From Cyanobium sp. NS01 (GTDB lineage Bacteria > Cyanobacteriota > Cyanobacteriia > PCC-6307 > Cyanobiaceae): a DNA stretch of 64,000 nucleotides. Below, one piece after another: positions 40,136-47,866 of this stretch. The notes below the pieces were generated by a model. The model was not told where the DNA came from and did not search any database. It saw nothing but the letters and a program-made list of their open reading frames with translations. Location: positions 1-64,000 of the forward strand of contig NZ_CP047940.1 of the NCBI RefSeq assembly GCF_014280235.1, written 5' to 3'. Every line of letters starts with the position of its first letter. The first letter of the stretch is position 1. A program made the translations under genes and the position numbers.

Positions 40136-40567
40136 TCAGTAGCCGAAGCGCTCGCTGCGGGTGGCACCGGACACCGGGATGCGGGTTGGCGCGGCCTCCA
40201 CGGGTTCGGGCTTGCTGAACAGATCACCGAGGTAGCGGCCGCAGTCTGGGAAGGAGCCGGAATACTGCACCACGGCCTCCGTGATCATCACCGCCGCGTG
40301 CTCTGGGGAGGTCTTGAACAGCTGATCGCTCTGGCGCTTGATCACCGCATAGGCCGCATCCCAGCTCACCTGGTGGCTGTTACCGCTGCCGCGCATGAAG
40401 CAGTAGATCTGGGCGCCCCTGGGCCCGGCCCCCTCCAGCACGACACCGGTTTCAGTCGCCTGGGAGAAGGCGGGCAGCCCGTGCCCCAGGCCCAGCGTCA
40501 GGGCCAGGGCTGCCAGCAACCGGGGCCGCTGCCGCGAGAACAGGGCGAACGTCTGGCGCAGGGCCAT
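40136..40567 (-). CDS. Conserved secreted protein of unknown function
   Basis: This 143-residue protein has an N-terminal signal peptide (LLAALALTLGLGHGLPAFSQA) and a mature domain with GAQIYCFMRGSGNSHQVSWDAAYAVIKRQ and FPDCGRYLGDLF, containing two Cys that could pair. I recall similar proteins in marine Synechococcus but cannot name the family with certainty. No catalytic motif is visible. It starts the two-gene unit that includes the putative lipoprotein. Confidence 0.65.
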   Translation of the reverse strand: MALRQTFALFSRQRPRLLAALALTLGLGHGLPAFSQATETGVVLEGAGPRGAQIYCFMRGSGNSHQVSWDAAYAVIKRQSDQLFKTSPEHAAVMITEAVVQYSGSFPDCGRYLGDLFSKPEPVEAAPTRIPVSGATRSERFGY

Positions 40568-40635
40568 GGGAACAGATCCGGCAAGCAGGGCTCAAGGTAT
40601 CGATCGAGACGGCCGGCGTCGAGAGGGTGGGCTGC

Positions 40636-41151
40636 TCAGGGCGAACCCGTGCCCTGGGGCAGCACCAGCTTCAGCACCAGGGGCAGCACCAGCAACACCG
40701 TGATCAGCCGCACGGCATGCAGGGCCGCCACGGCAGCCCCCACGCCGAACTCGGCCCCCAGCAGGCTCATGCCGCTGATGCCGCCCGGGGCGGCGCCCAG
40801 CAGGGCGATGGTGGGGTCCACCCCGAACAGCCGGCTGCAGGCCAGGGCCACTGCCAAGCCGGCGAGCACGAGGCTGAGGGTGATCACCAGGGCCGGCCGC
40901 CACAGCTGCTGCAGTTGCTGCAGCACGGCGCTGTTCAGGGCGGTGCCGATCACCGTGCCGATCCCGATCTCCAGCAGGGTGCGCGTCCCGCCGGGCCATT
41001 GGGCCGGTTCGAGCTGCCCGACGATGCTCACCAGCGCCGCCGCCAGCAGCGCGCCGGCCAGGGGGGCCGCGGGAATCCCGGTGCGCAGCGCCAGCAGGCC
41101 GCCCGCCAGCCCGGCGCAGGCATACACGACCAGGTTCCAGGGGTGGCTCAT
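40636..41151 (-). CDS. AbrB-type (PF05145-like) membrane protein, single-domain form
   Basis: This 171-residue integral membrane protein has about five hydrophobic helices and the motif LLGAAPGGISGMSLLGAEFG, which is characteristic of the AbrB/ammonia-monooxygenase-like membrane family (not the AbrB DNA-binding fold). Full-length members duplicate this domain to about 350 residues; here only one copy is present. The transported substrate, if any, is unknown. The ATG at 41151 opens the first helix. It is divergent from the small coiled-coil gene. Confidence 0.8.
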   Translation of the reverse strand: MSHPWNLVVYACAGLAGGLLALRTGIPAAPLAGALLAAALVSIVGQLEPAQWPGGTRTLLEIGIGTVIGTALNSAVLQQLQQLWRPALVITLSLVLAGLAVALACSRLFGVDPTIALLGAAPGGISGMSLLGAEFGVGAAVAALHAVRLITVLLVLPLVLKLVLPQGTGSP

Positions 41152-41217
41152 TGCCCCAGTCTGACCTTGGCTGCGCCAGCAAAGTGTGCTGTCATCGGCT
41201 CCACCGCGCCTGATGCC

Positions 41218-41574
41218 ATGGCCCCCGAGTCGGTTTCCTTTCGGATCACCCGCAACGCTGAAGACCTGGCCCAGACGATTCACGCGCTGTCCAGGCGCCT
41301 GATCACCCTGGAGCAGCATGTTCAGGCCATGGCCCTGCAGCTCGAGAGCCACCAGAAGCAGGAGGCTGAACCCGATCTGCAGGAAATGTCGAGCCTCGAC
41401 AACGTTGAACGGCTGCTGCATGACTGCCGCTGCCTGCTGGATCTCGAGGCCGCGCCAGCCGACGAGGGCCATCCCGTGCAGGACACGACTCTCCAGACCT
41501 CCTTCAGCCCCATCGAGGATCATGCCCCAGCTGATCCCTACGACACGGCTGAGCCCTACGACCAGGCGGCCTGA
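41218..41574 (+). CDS. Hypothetical coiled-coil protein
   Basis: This 118-residue acidic protein has a predicted helix/coiled coil at about residues 12-45 (AQTIHALSRRLITLEQHVQA) and a second helix at NVERLLHDCRCLLDLE. The tail is a disordered Asp/Pro/Thr-rich segment. No family is recognised. It starts at ATG 41218 within the 66-base gap from the divergent membrane-protein gene. Confidence 0.55.
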   Translation: MAPESVSFRITRNAEDLAQTIHALSRRLITLEQHVQAMALQLESHQKQEAEPDLQEMSSLDNVERLLHDCRCLLDLEAAPADEGHPVQDTTLQTSFSPIEDHAPADPYDTAEPYDQAA

Positions 41575-41628
41575 GGGCAGAAGAAGCACTGACTGGTCAG
41601 CGGTGGCAGAATGGAAAGAAAGTGAAAC

Positions 41629-41886
41629 ATGGCTTACCCCACGTTCTCTCACTCCACCCCCTCTCACCCCCAGTCCACTCACCCCACCAGCCAGGCTGCA
41701 CCGAGTAGTTCAGCCCGCTGCGGCGCAGGGTTCCCGAGGGTGTTGATCAGCGAGGCGGATCACCAGCGCGAAAAGCTCGAATTTGCCCTCGCCGTTGCCG
41801 TGAGCCGCGGCGACGCCGAGCGTTGCGCGAGCCTGCGGCGGCAGATCTCGGCCCTTGGAGCCGGCGGGGTGGAGCCAGGAACCTGA
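41629..41886 (+). CDS. Small hypothetical protein with helical C-terminus
   Basis: The frame encodes 85 residues. The first ~37 come from an unusual pyrimidine-rich tract and are Ser/Pro/His low complexity. The last ~48 (from VLISEADHQREKLEFALA) look like a genuine small helical pair and resemble short picocyanobacterial proteins. A GTG at 41740 could be the true start. It is followed immediately by a hairpin at 41887-41910. The function is unknown. Confidence 0.4.
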   Translation: MAYPTFSHSTPSHPQSTHPTSQAAPSSSARCGAGFPRVLISEADHQREKLEFALAVAVSRGDAERCASLRRQISALGAGGVEPGT

Positions 41887-41910
41887 GGGTTTCGGATTTG
41901 TTCCAAACCC
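41887..41910 (+). terminator. Hairpin directly after the small gene stop
   Basis: GGGTTT (41887-41892) pairs with AAACCC (41905-41910), and an inner GGA pairs with TCC across a one-base bulge, giving a nine-pair stem. It starts at the base after the stop codon. No U tract follows, so it is only a possible terminator. Confidence 0.35.
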
Positions 41911-42164
41911 ACAAATCGACGTTCTGGCAATAGCCATTGATGGTAGGCTTGCGCCAACTCTGATGGGCGTCTGGATCTTGCAATGTCCAGGCGCCTGAGT
42001 TTGTTGATGCAGTCATGGGGTGCCGGCGCTCTAGCGACCACCCGTCTTTTTCCGCCGGCTCATCGATCAGCTCCAGCTGGGATCTGCGGCCTGGCTACTG
42101 ACGCTGACCCACGCCGTCTCTTAGCGCCCACCCAGCCCGTTTCGGTCCTTTCTTCCGTCCTTGC

Positions 42165-42437
42165 ATGACAGTCGCCCTTTCCCCCGATCTCCACGTCCGG
42201 CCACGGTCTTCTGCCCTCTCCCCAGGGCGTCCCCAGTCCAGGCGGGTTCCCACCAAGCCCCAGCCCGTTGCCAACATTCAGGTGCAGATCAGCCAGCTCG
42301 ATACAGCGGCACGGCAGGCTGCCGCCGAGGGCCAGGTGGCCGAATCGGCGCGCCTGATCCTCGAACTGCTGAAATCAGAGCGGCGCCTGGCCAATACCGG
42401 GCCCCAGGTGCTGCAGCTGATCAAGCCGCGAGGTTGA
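42165..42437 (+). CDS. Small conserved hypothetical protein
   Basis: This 90-residue protein has a basic Pro/Arg-rich N-terminus and a helical C-terminal half with QISQLDTAARQAAAEGQVAE and LLKSERRLANTGPQVLQLIKPR. Its ATG follows a 278-base gap that holds only the hairpin above. I recall no named family. Its stop overlaps the possible TTG start of the AbrB-like antitoxin remnant. It marks the left side of the accessory region. Confidence 0.55.
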   Translation: MTVALSPDLHVRPRSSALSPGRPQSRRVPTKPQPVANIQVQISQLDTAARQAAAEGQVAESARLILELLKSERRLANTGPQVLQLIKPRG

Positions 42438-42727
42438 GGGGCTTTCAGCAAGCTCGCTCAGCTGACACCTGCCAGCACTTCCCGCAGGCGATCCGCCGCT
42501 GGGGGAACAGCCTGGCGGACAGACTCCCGACCGATTGCCTGCGTCTGGCGGGGCTGCAGGAAGGCGATCAGATCGACATCGTTGTTGGACCGGATGGCCG
42601 CCTGAGCCTGGAGCCTCTGCGCAAGCTGGATCGCGCTGCCCTGGCCACAGATCTGCGCCGGCTTCAGGCAACCATGCCTCTCACCCCTTTGGTGAACGAG
42701 GACTGCCGCGGCGGTGAACGCTGGTGA
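42434..42727 (+). CDS. AbrB/MazE-type antitoxin, possibly start-damaged
   Basis: The segment IRRWGNSLADRLPTDCLRLA followed by GLQEGDQIDIVV is a SpoVT/AbrB swapped-hairpin DNA-binding domain, as in MazE and VapB antitoxins. A C-terminal toxin-binding tail (ALATDLRRLQATMPLTPLVN, then ERW) follows. No ATG or GTG exists at the expected position just before the domain. The only upstream start is a TTG at 42434 that would add about 19 unusual residues (97 in total), so the gene may have lost its start. It overlaps the downstream PIN fragment by 14 bases, the usual antitoxin-toxin coupling. Confidence 0.65.
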   Translation: MRGFQQARSADTCQHFPQAIRRWGNSLADRLPTDCLRLAGLQEGDQIDIVVGPDGRLSLEPLRKLDRAALATDLRRLQATMPLTPLVNEDCRGGERW

Positions 42728-42926
42728 TGCTGACCTATTGGTGGTCTATCTCGACACCAGCGCCCTGGGCATCAAGCAGCGCCATCACGGCCTCCGTTCT
42801 GAGGCACGCCTGGCCGCTGGGGAGCAGTTCGAGCGCCTGCTGCAGGGTGGAGTTGAACTGCGCTCGCTCGATCGCGACCGCTTTCGCCAGGCGGCCGCCC
42901 TCGGGATGAGGCCAGCATTGGAATAA
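42714..42926 (+). pseudogene. PIN-domain toxin remnant (VapC-like)
   Basis: The 70-codon frame begins with VVYLDTSAL, the first strand and first catalytic Asp of a PIN-domain ribonuclease. It then passes directly to ARLAAGEQFERLLQGGVE and LRSLDRDRFRQAAALG, which belong later in the domain. PIN toxins are normally about 130 residues, so a large internal part and the C-terminal end carrying other acidic metal ligands are missing. It is very likely inactive. It sits directly after the AbrB-type antitoxin, marking a decayed toxin-antitoxin pair. Confidence 0.6.
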
Positions 42927-43262
42927 GCCCACAATCCGTGGCAGGGCCTGCAGAGAAAAGCCGAACTCAGGGGGCATCAAGGCTGACCCGCACCGGCTCC
43001 AGGCAGAGCCGCCAGATCCCGGGCCGCAGCCTCAATACCCCCATCAGCCGGCGCCTAAAGAGCGATCGCGAGTTTCAGGGGGGCGAGGCGCGAGCAGCGG
43101 CATGCTGAATGCCGCCGTGCGGGTGAAGGGCAGCTACGAGGCTGCGGCCCATGAGCAGCCCAGGCTGGTGCGGGTGGAGCAGATCACCGTCAGGCGCCCG
43201 CCGGATCAGCAGCTGGAGCTCCAGGTCGCGCCTTAGCTCAGCCGATCCCCCGAGAAAAGATG

Positions 43263-43277
43263 TGTCAGCTGCTGACA
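43263..43277. promoter_or_regulatory. Perfect palindrome, candidate operator of the restriction operon
   Basis: TGTCAGC and GCTGACA flank a single T, a perfect 7-base inverted repeat. It ends 13 bases before the TTGACA hexamer that could be the operon's -35 box. Its size and symmetry fit a dimeric regulator site. Confidence 0.45.
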
Positions 43278-43290
43278 TGTCCTTACAAGC

Positions 43291-43319
43291 TTGACATGAT
43301 CTTCGCTGCCTGCCATGCT
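43291..43319 (+). promoter_or_regulatory. Candidate promoter of the restriction operon
   Basis: A consensus TTGACA (43291-43296) is followed 17 bases later by CATGCT (43314-43319), a weak -10 box. The first gene starts at 43344 and has an AGGAG ribosome-binding site at about 43334-43338. Confidence 0.4.
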
Positions 43320-43343
43320 CTGCATATCAAGCCCAGGAGAGGC

Positions 43344-43604
43344 ATGGCCAAAACCAACCACTACGGCGCTCGGGTCTCCCAGCGCGGCATCCGTGAAGCC
43401 ACCGTCGAGCTCGCCCAACAGCACGGCATCCCCCACGGGGACAAGCTGGTGCTGGGTCGCAAGCAGATCCTTGCGGTCCTGGAGGCGCTTGATCGCGAGC
43501 GCAAGGAGCTGATCAGGGCCATGGACAAGGGCGGCGTGATCGTCGTCGAGTGCGGCGGCGCCTTGGTCACGGCCTACGACTTCGACAGCTTCAACCGCTA
43601 CTGA
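43344..43604 (+). CDS. Small protein of unknown function, first gene of the restriction operon
   Basis: This 86-residue protein begins MAKTNHYGARVSQRGIREAT, has a mixed helical middle (KLVLGRKQILAVLEALDRER) and ends with a strand-rich GGVIVVECGGALVTAYDFDS. I do not recognise a family. There is no obvious helix-turn-helix, though the basic N-terminus could bind nucleic acid. Its stop overlaps the start of the pseudo-methyltransferase gene by one base, so it is translationally coupled to the restriction genes. A palindrome and TTGACA box lie upstream, so it could be the operon's controller, a small antitoxin-like protein, or an accessory subunit. The upstream in-frame ATG at 43260 lies before the promoter and was rejected. 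Confidence 0.65.
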   Translation: MAKTNHYGARVSQRGIREATVELAQQHGIPHGDKLVLGRKQILAVLEALDRERKELIRAMDKGGVIVVECGGALVTAYDFDSFNRY

Positions 43605-45454
43605 TGGCCACCATGACGTCGAATTCAATCAGCCGGGCCAGCGTTGAGAAGCCGATCTGGGAGGCCTGCGATGAGCTCCGAGGCGCCCTTCCTGCAGATC
43701 AGGCCCTGGAGGCCGTGCTGGATGTGCTGCTCTGGGCCCGCTGGGTTCCAGCTTCCGAAGGGGATTTAGTCGGTTACTTCGATTCCATGCGCAGCTTGGC
43801 TAACGCAAATGAATGGAACTCCATCCAGAAGGCCATCACTGAACGTTCCGCAATGTCTTGGCCTCCCGGAGCAGCGACGGATCGACTCGGGCCTGAATCT
43901 CTCGAGCGACTGAGGAGCACCTTGTTGCCAGTTGGGAGAGCTTTGAACAGTGGTGACCGCTTGCAGTGCAAGGCCGTGATCGAAGCGATCTCGGAGCTGA
44001 AAGCCAGCGATCGGCATGGTGGGGCGCTGGAATGCTCTGCTTCCATGGGCGGCTTCTGGGAAGCCCTGCTGGCCATTCATCCTGGCGCTCCAGTGGCCTG
44101 CCTCTTCCCTATGGGAGTGGCAGCAGCCCCTTTCCTGGGGATGGACCATGGTGTGCTGTTGAGTTCAGCAAATCCGTCGCAGGCTCATTGGGTTCTGGGA
44201 TTGCTCCGCCTCTATCCGCAAGAGGTGAAACTGCAGTCCATCGCGGATCAGGACCAATGGCCTGTTGCCATCGCAGCCCCACCCTGGGGAGCGCGAATGC
44301 GTGAACTGCTGATCGACGACCCTTGGCTGCCGCCATCACCGCTCGACTGCCCCTCGGCAATCAGAGACAGCGAAGCACGAAGGGTGTTTGCCGCCCATCA
44401 GCGCTGCAGTGGCACCACCTACGCCCTGATGTCTCCAGGAATCGGCTTTCGGACTTCCAAAGATCTGGAGTACTTCCGCGAGGAGTTATTGAAGAAGAAT
44501 TGGCTGGATGCCGTGATTTCCCTGCCTTCCGGGGCCCATGCAGGAACCAACCTCGAGGGATTGCTGTTGGTCCTCAAGCAGGATCGTGCCGCTGGTGCTC
44601 CCATTCAGATGATTGCGGCCCACGATCTGTTAACCCCGACGAAAGCTAGAAACACAAAGCAGAGCTGGAATCCAACCGGGTGCAAGGAACTCGCCCAACT
44701 CCTCAACGAGAGAGGTGAAGGTGAATGTGCCCGTCTGATCCCGGCCGAGGAACTGGAGGCAAACGGCTTCAGTTTCCAGGTGAGCCGCTACTTCCTCACA
44801 GAAGAAGACCGGATGTTGCAGCGCTATCTGGAATCACGGACAACGATGCACCTGGGTGATCTGGCCGAGATCAAAAGGCCTGTGGCCTCCCTTGGCCGCC
44901 AGGAGGACGACGGCATCGAGGTTCGGGAGGTCACTCCCGGCGACATTGACGACTCCGGCCAGCTCCGCCAAGGCTCCAAGCAGATCCGGCTACCGGAGGC
45001 TGCCTTGGCCAAGGGACGACAGCAGCTGCTGGAGCAGGGAGATGTGCTCTTATCGATCAAGGGCGGCCTCGGCAGGGTGGCAGTGGTTCAGGACCTCCAG
45101 CACCCCACAGTGCCCGGCCAGGCATTCTGCGTGGTCCGCCTGCGGCCTAATGCCCCGCTCACCCCAGCCGCCCTGGGGCAGTATCTCCGCAGTGCCGTGG
45201 GACAGACGCTGTTGAATAAGGCAGGTCAGGGAACAGCAGTGGCCTTTCTGCCCATGGGCGAAGTGAAAAGCCTGCCCGTCGTGATCCCCCAACCCAGCGA
45301 GCTCCATCGGGCCGAGACCCTGGAGCAGGAGTGCGTGGCCCTGAGCCTGGAGGTCCAGGAACTGAGCCGCCGGCTGGAGCAGCTGTCACAGCAGGGCTGG
45401 CTGGAGGACATCCCCCCAGCCCTGCTGGCCAGCGCCCAAGGGGAGGCCGCCTGA
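43604..45454 (+). CDS. Degenerate N6-adenine methyltransferase fused to a target-recognition-like domain
   Basis: This 616-residue protein looks like HsdM without its catalytic residues. The N-terminus (IWEACDELRGALPADQ) parallels the HsdM start encoded next (LWASCDELRGGMDASQ). The SAM motif DPxCGSG is replaced by LECSASMGGFWEAL (about residues 142-155), and the catalytic NPPF is replaced by APPW (residues 225-228). The following fold is kept: SPGIGFRTSKDLEYFREELL and WLDAVISLPSGAHAGTNLEG match the HsdM C-terminal part. From about residue 415 the sequence becomes HsdS-like (HLGDLAEIKRP, GDVLLSIKGGLGRVAVV, FLPMGEVKSLPVVIP) and ends in a coiled coil. It is probably a non-methylating partner or specificity subunit. 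hsdM starts 3 bases later. Confidence 0.8.
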   Translation: MATMTSNSISRASVEKPIWEACDELRGALPADQALEAVLDVLLWARWVPASEGDLVGYFDSMRSLANANEWNSIQKAITERSAMSWPPGAATDRLGPESLERLRSTLLPVGRALNSGDRLQCKAVIEAISELKASDRHGGALECSASMGGFWEALLAIHPGAPVACLFPMGVAAAPFLGMDHGVLLSSANPSQAHWVLGLLRLYPQEVKLQSIADQDQWPVAIAAPPWGARMRELLIDDPWLPPSPLDCPSAIRDSEARRVFAAHQRCSGTTYALMSPGIGFRTSKDLEYFREELLKKNWLDAVISLPSGAHAGTNLEGLLLVLKQDRAAGAPIQMIAAHDLLTPTKARNTKQSWNPTGCKELAQLLNERGEGECARLIPAEELEANGFSFQVSRYFLTEEDRMLQRYLESRTTMHLGDLAEIKRPVASLGRQEDDGIEVREVTPGDIDDSGQLRQGSKQIRLPEAALAKGRQQLLEQGDVLLSIKGGLGRVAVVQDLQHPTVPGQAFCVVRLRPNAPLTPAALGQYLRSAVGQTLLNKAGQGTAVAFLPMGEVKSLPVVIPQPSELHRAETLEQECVALSLEVQELSRRLEQLSQQGWLEDIPPALLASAQGEAA

Positions 45455-45457
45455 ACC

Positions 45458-47866
45458 ATGGCGATCCGTAAATCCGAGCTGTATTCGAGCCTCTGGGCCA
45501 GCTGCGATGAACTGCGCGGCGGCATGGATGCCAGCCAGTACAAGGACTATGTGCTGGTGCTGCTGTTCATCAAGTACATCAGCGACAAGTACGCCGGCCA
45601 ACCCTATGCGCCCTTGGTGATCCCCGAGGACGCGGGATTTGACGCCATGGTGGCCCTCAAGGGCAAGGCAGAGATCGGCGATGACATCAACAAGACGATC
45701 ATCGCCCCGCTGGTGGCGGCCAACCAGCAGCTCAGCCAGAGCGACTTTCCCGATTTCAACGACCAGGCCAAGCTCGGCAGTGGCAAGGAACTGGTGGAGC
45801 GGCTCACCAACCTGATCGCGATCTTCGAGAAGCCGGGGTTGAACTTCGCCCGTAATCGCGCGGATGACGACGACATCCTCGGCGATGCCTACGAATACCT
45901 GATGTGCCATTTCGCCAGCGAAAGCGGCAAGAGCAAGGGGCAGTTCTATACGCCAGCTGAGGTGAGCCGGATCAAGGCCCAGGTGCTGGAGATCGATAAG
46001 GAAGACACCTCCCCCGACACCACGGTCTGCGACCCCACCTGCGGATCGGGGTCGCTGCTGCTGAAGGTGGCCGCCCAGGCGCGCACACCGGTGACGCTCT
46101 ACGGCCAGGAGAAGGACGCGGCCACCAGCGGTCTGGCGCGGATGAACATGATCCTGCACGGCAACCCCACGGCCACGATCTGGCAGGGGAACACGATCGC
46201 CGACCCGAAGCTGATCAAGGGTGACCACCTCAAGCAGTTCGACTTCGTGATCGCCAATCCGCCGTTCTCCGACAAGCGATGGAGCACAGGCCTGGATGCA
46301 GCGAAGGATCCCTTCGGGCGCTTCGAGGGCTTCGGGATCCCCCCAGCCAAGCAGGGCGACTACGCCTACCTGCTGCACATCGTGCGCACGCTCAAGAGCA
46401 GCGGGCGCGGCAGCTGCATCCTTCCCCATGGCGTGCTGTTCCGCGGCAACGCCGAAGCCGAGATCCGCAAGAACCTGATCCAGCGGGGGCTGCTCAAGGG
46501 CATCATCGGCCTGCCCGCCAACCTCTTCTATGGCACTGGTATCCCCGCCTGCATCGTGGTGGTCGACAAGCGGGGGGCCGGCAGCCGCGAGGGGATCTTC
46601 CTGGTGGATGCCAGCAAGGGCTTCATCAAGGACGGCCCCAAGAACCGCCTGCGCGAGCGCGACATCCACAAGATCGTGGATGTGTTCACCCGCCGGTTGG
46701 AGGTGCCCGGCTATTCGCGCTTCGTGCGCAATGAAGAGATCGCCGGGCACGACTACAACCTGAACCTGCCCCGTTACATCGACAGTTCAGAAGCGGAAGA
46801 CCTGCAGGACATCGAGGCCCACCTGCGCGGCGGCATCCCCGAGCGCGACATCGACGCCCTGGAGGCCTACTGGCAGGTATGTCCGAAGCTGCGCGAGGTC
46901 CTGTTCCAGCCGCTGCGGCCCGGCTATCTGGAGCTGGCGGTGCCGCCGGCGGAGCTGAAGGCCACGATCACCGCCCATCCCCAGTTCGCCGGCTTCCTGG
47001 CGGGCATGGCCGAGCACTTTGCGGCCTGGCGGCAACAGGCGGCGGCCCAGCTGATTTCCCTGGAGCCGGGCTGCCACCCCAAGGCGGTGATCCGCGAGCT
47101 GAGCGAGGGCCTGCTGGCCCGCTACCAGGGCCAGCCCCTAATCGATGCCTACGCCGTGTACCAGCTGCTGCTTGACCAGTGGGCCGAGACGATGCAGGAC
47201 GACGTGTATGCGATCAGCGCTGACGGCTGGCGCGCCGAGGCCTACCGGCTGCTGGAGACCGACAAGAAGGGCAAGACCAAGGACAAGGGCTGGACCTGCG
47301 ACCTGGTGCCCAAGGAGCTGCTGGTGCGGCAGCTGTTCGCCGGTGATCTGGAGATGATCGAAGCGCTCCGCGCCCAACTGGAGGAGGCCAGCAGACGCCT
47401 GGCCGAATTGGAGGAGGAGCACAGCGGCGACGAGGGCGCCTTCAGTGAGTTGGACAAGATCAACAAGGCGGCTGTGAATGCTCGCATCAAGGAGATCAGG
47501 AAGGATCCCGACGCCACTGAGGAGTTGACCGTGCTGCGGGAATGGCTGGAGCTGAGCGACGAGGAAGCCGCCACCAAGAAGGCCCTCAAGGCCGCCGAGG
47601 CTGACCTCGACGACCAGGCCTTCGGCCGCTACGACAACCTCACAGAGGCCGAGGTGCGCGAGCTGGTGGTGGAGGGCAAGTGGCTAACCACCCTGGAGCA
47701 GGCGGTTGCCTCCGAGGTGGAACGGGTCAGCCAGGCCCTCACCGGCCGCCTCAAACAACTGGGCGAGCGCTACGGCGAGGCCCTACCGGCGATCAGCGAG
47801 CGAGTGGAGGAACTGGAAGCACGCGTGGCCGGGCACCTTGAGCGGATGGGGTTCGCATGGAACTGA
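45458..47866 (+). CDS. hsdM: Type I restriction-modification system methyltransferase subunit HsdM
   Basis: HsdM methylates adenine in both half-sites recognised through HsdS. The helical N-terminal domain runs from LYSSLWASCDELRGGMDA to about residue 150, followed by KGQFYTPAEVSR. The SAM motif DPTCGSG starts at Asp192 and the catalytic NPPF is residues 267-270, so this copy is intact. GVLFRGNAEAEIRKNLI and GLPANLFYGTGIPACIVVVD complete the fold. At 802 residues it is about 280 longer than classic HsdM; the extra C-terminal part is charged and coiled-coil rich (for example ARLAELEEEHSGDEGAF-like stretches near residue 650). It overlaps hsdS by 10 bases. Confidence 0.95.
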   Translation: MAIRKSELYSSLWASCDELRGGMDASQYKDYVLVLLFIKYISDKYAGQPYAPLVIPEDAGFDAMVALKGKAEIGDDINKTIIAPLVAANQQLSQSDFPDFNDQAKLGSGKELVERLTNLIAIFEKPGLNFARNRADDDDILGDAYEYLMCHFASESGKSKGQFYTPAEVSRIKAQVLEIDKEDTSPDTTVCDPTCGSGSLLLKVAAQARTPVTLYGQEKDAATSGLARMNMILHGNPTATIWQGNTIADPKLIKGDHLKQFDFVIANPPFSDKRWSTGLDAAKDPFGRFEGFGIPPAKQGDYAYLLHIVRTLKSSGRGSCILPHGVLFRGNAEAEIRKNLIQRGLLKGIIGLPANLFYGTGIPACIVVVDKRGAGSREGIFLVDASKGFIKDGPKNRLRERDIHKIVDVFTRRLEVPGYSRFVRNEEIAGHDYNLNLPRYIDSSEAEDLQDIEAHLRGGIPERDIDALEAYWQVCPKLREVLFQPLRPGYLELAVPPAELKATITAHPQFAGFLAGMAEHFAAWRQQAAAQLISLEPGCHPKAVIRELSEGLLARYQGQPLIDAYAVYQLLLDQWAETMQDDVYAISADGWRAEAYRLLETDKKGKTKDKGWTCDLVPKELLVRQLFAGDLEMIEALRAQLEEASRRLAELEEEHSGDEGAFSELDKINKAAVNARIKEIRKDPDATEELTVLREWLELSDEEAATKKALKAAEADLDDQAFGRYDNLTEAEVRELVVEGKWLTTLEQAVASEVERVSQALTGRLKQLGERYGEALPAISERVEELEARVAGHLERMGFAWN

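Larger units (their letters stand above)
42927..43343 (+). other. Gap before the restriction operon; one short orphan frame
   Basis: No full gene is seen in these 417 bases. A 44-codon frame at 43102-43236 (MLNAAVRVKGSYEAAAHEQP then RLVRVEQITVRRPP) has protein-like composition and may be the tail of a lost gene; I do not recognise it. The right end holds the palindrome and promoter candidates of the restriction operon. Confidence 0.4.

Noticed and set aside
42735-42980. Minus-strand 81-codon frame over the PIN remnant
   Set aside because: The plus strand carries recognisable PIN and AbrB sequence; the minus translation has none.
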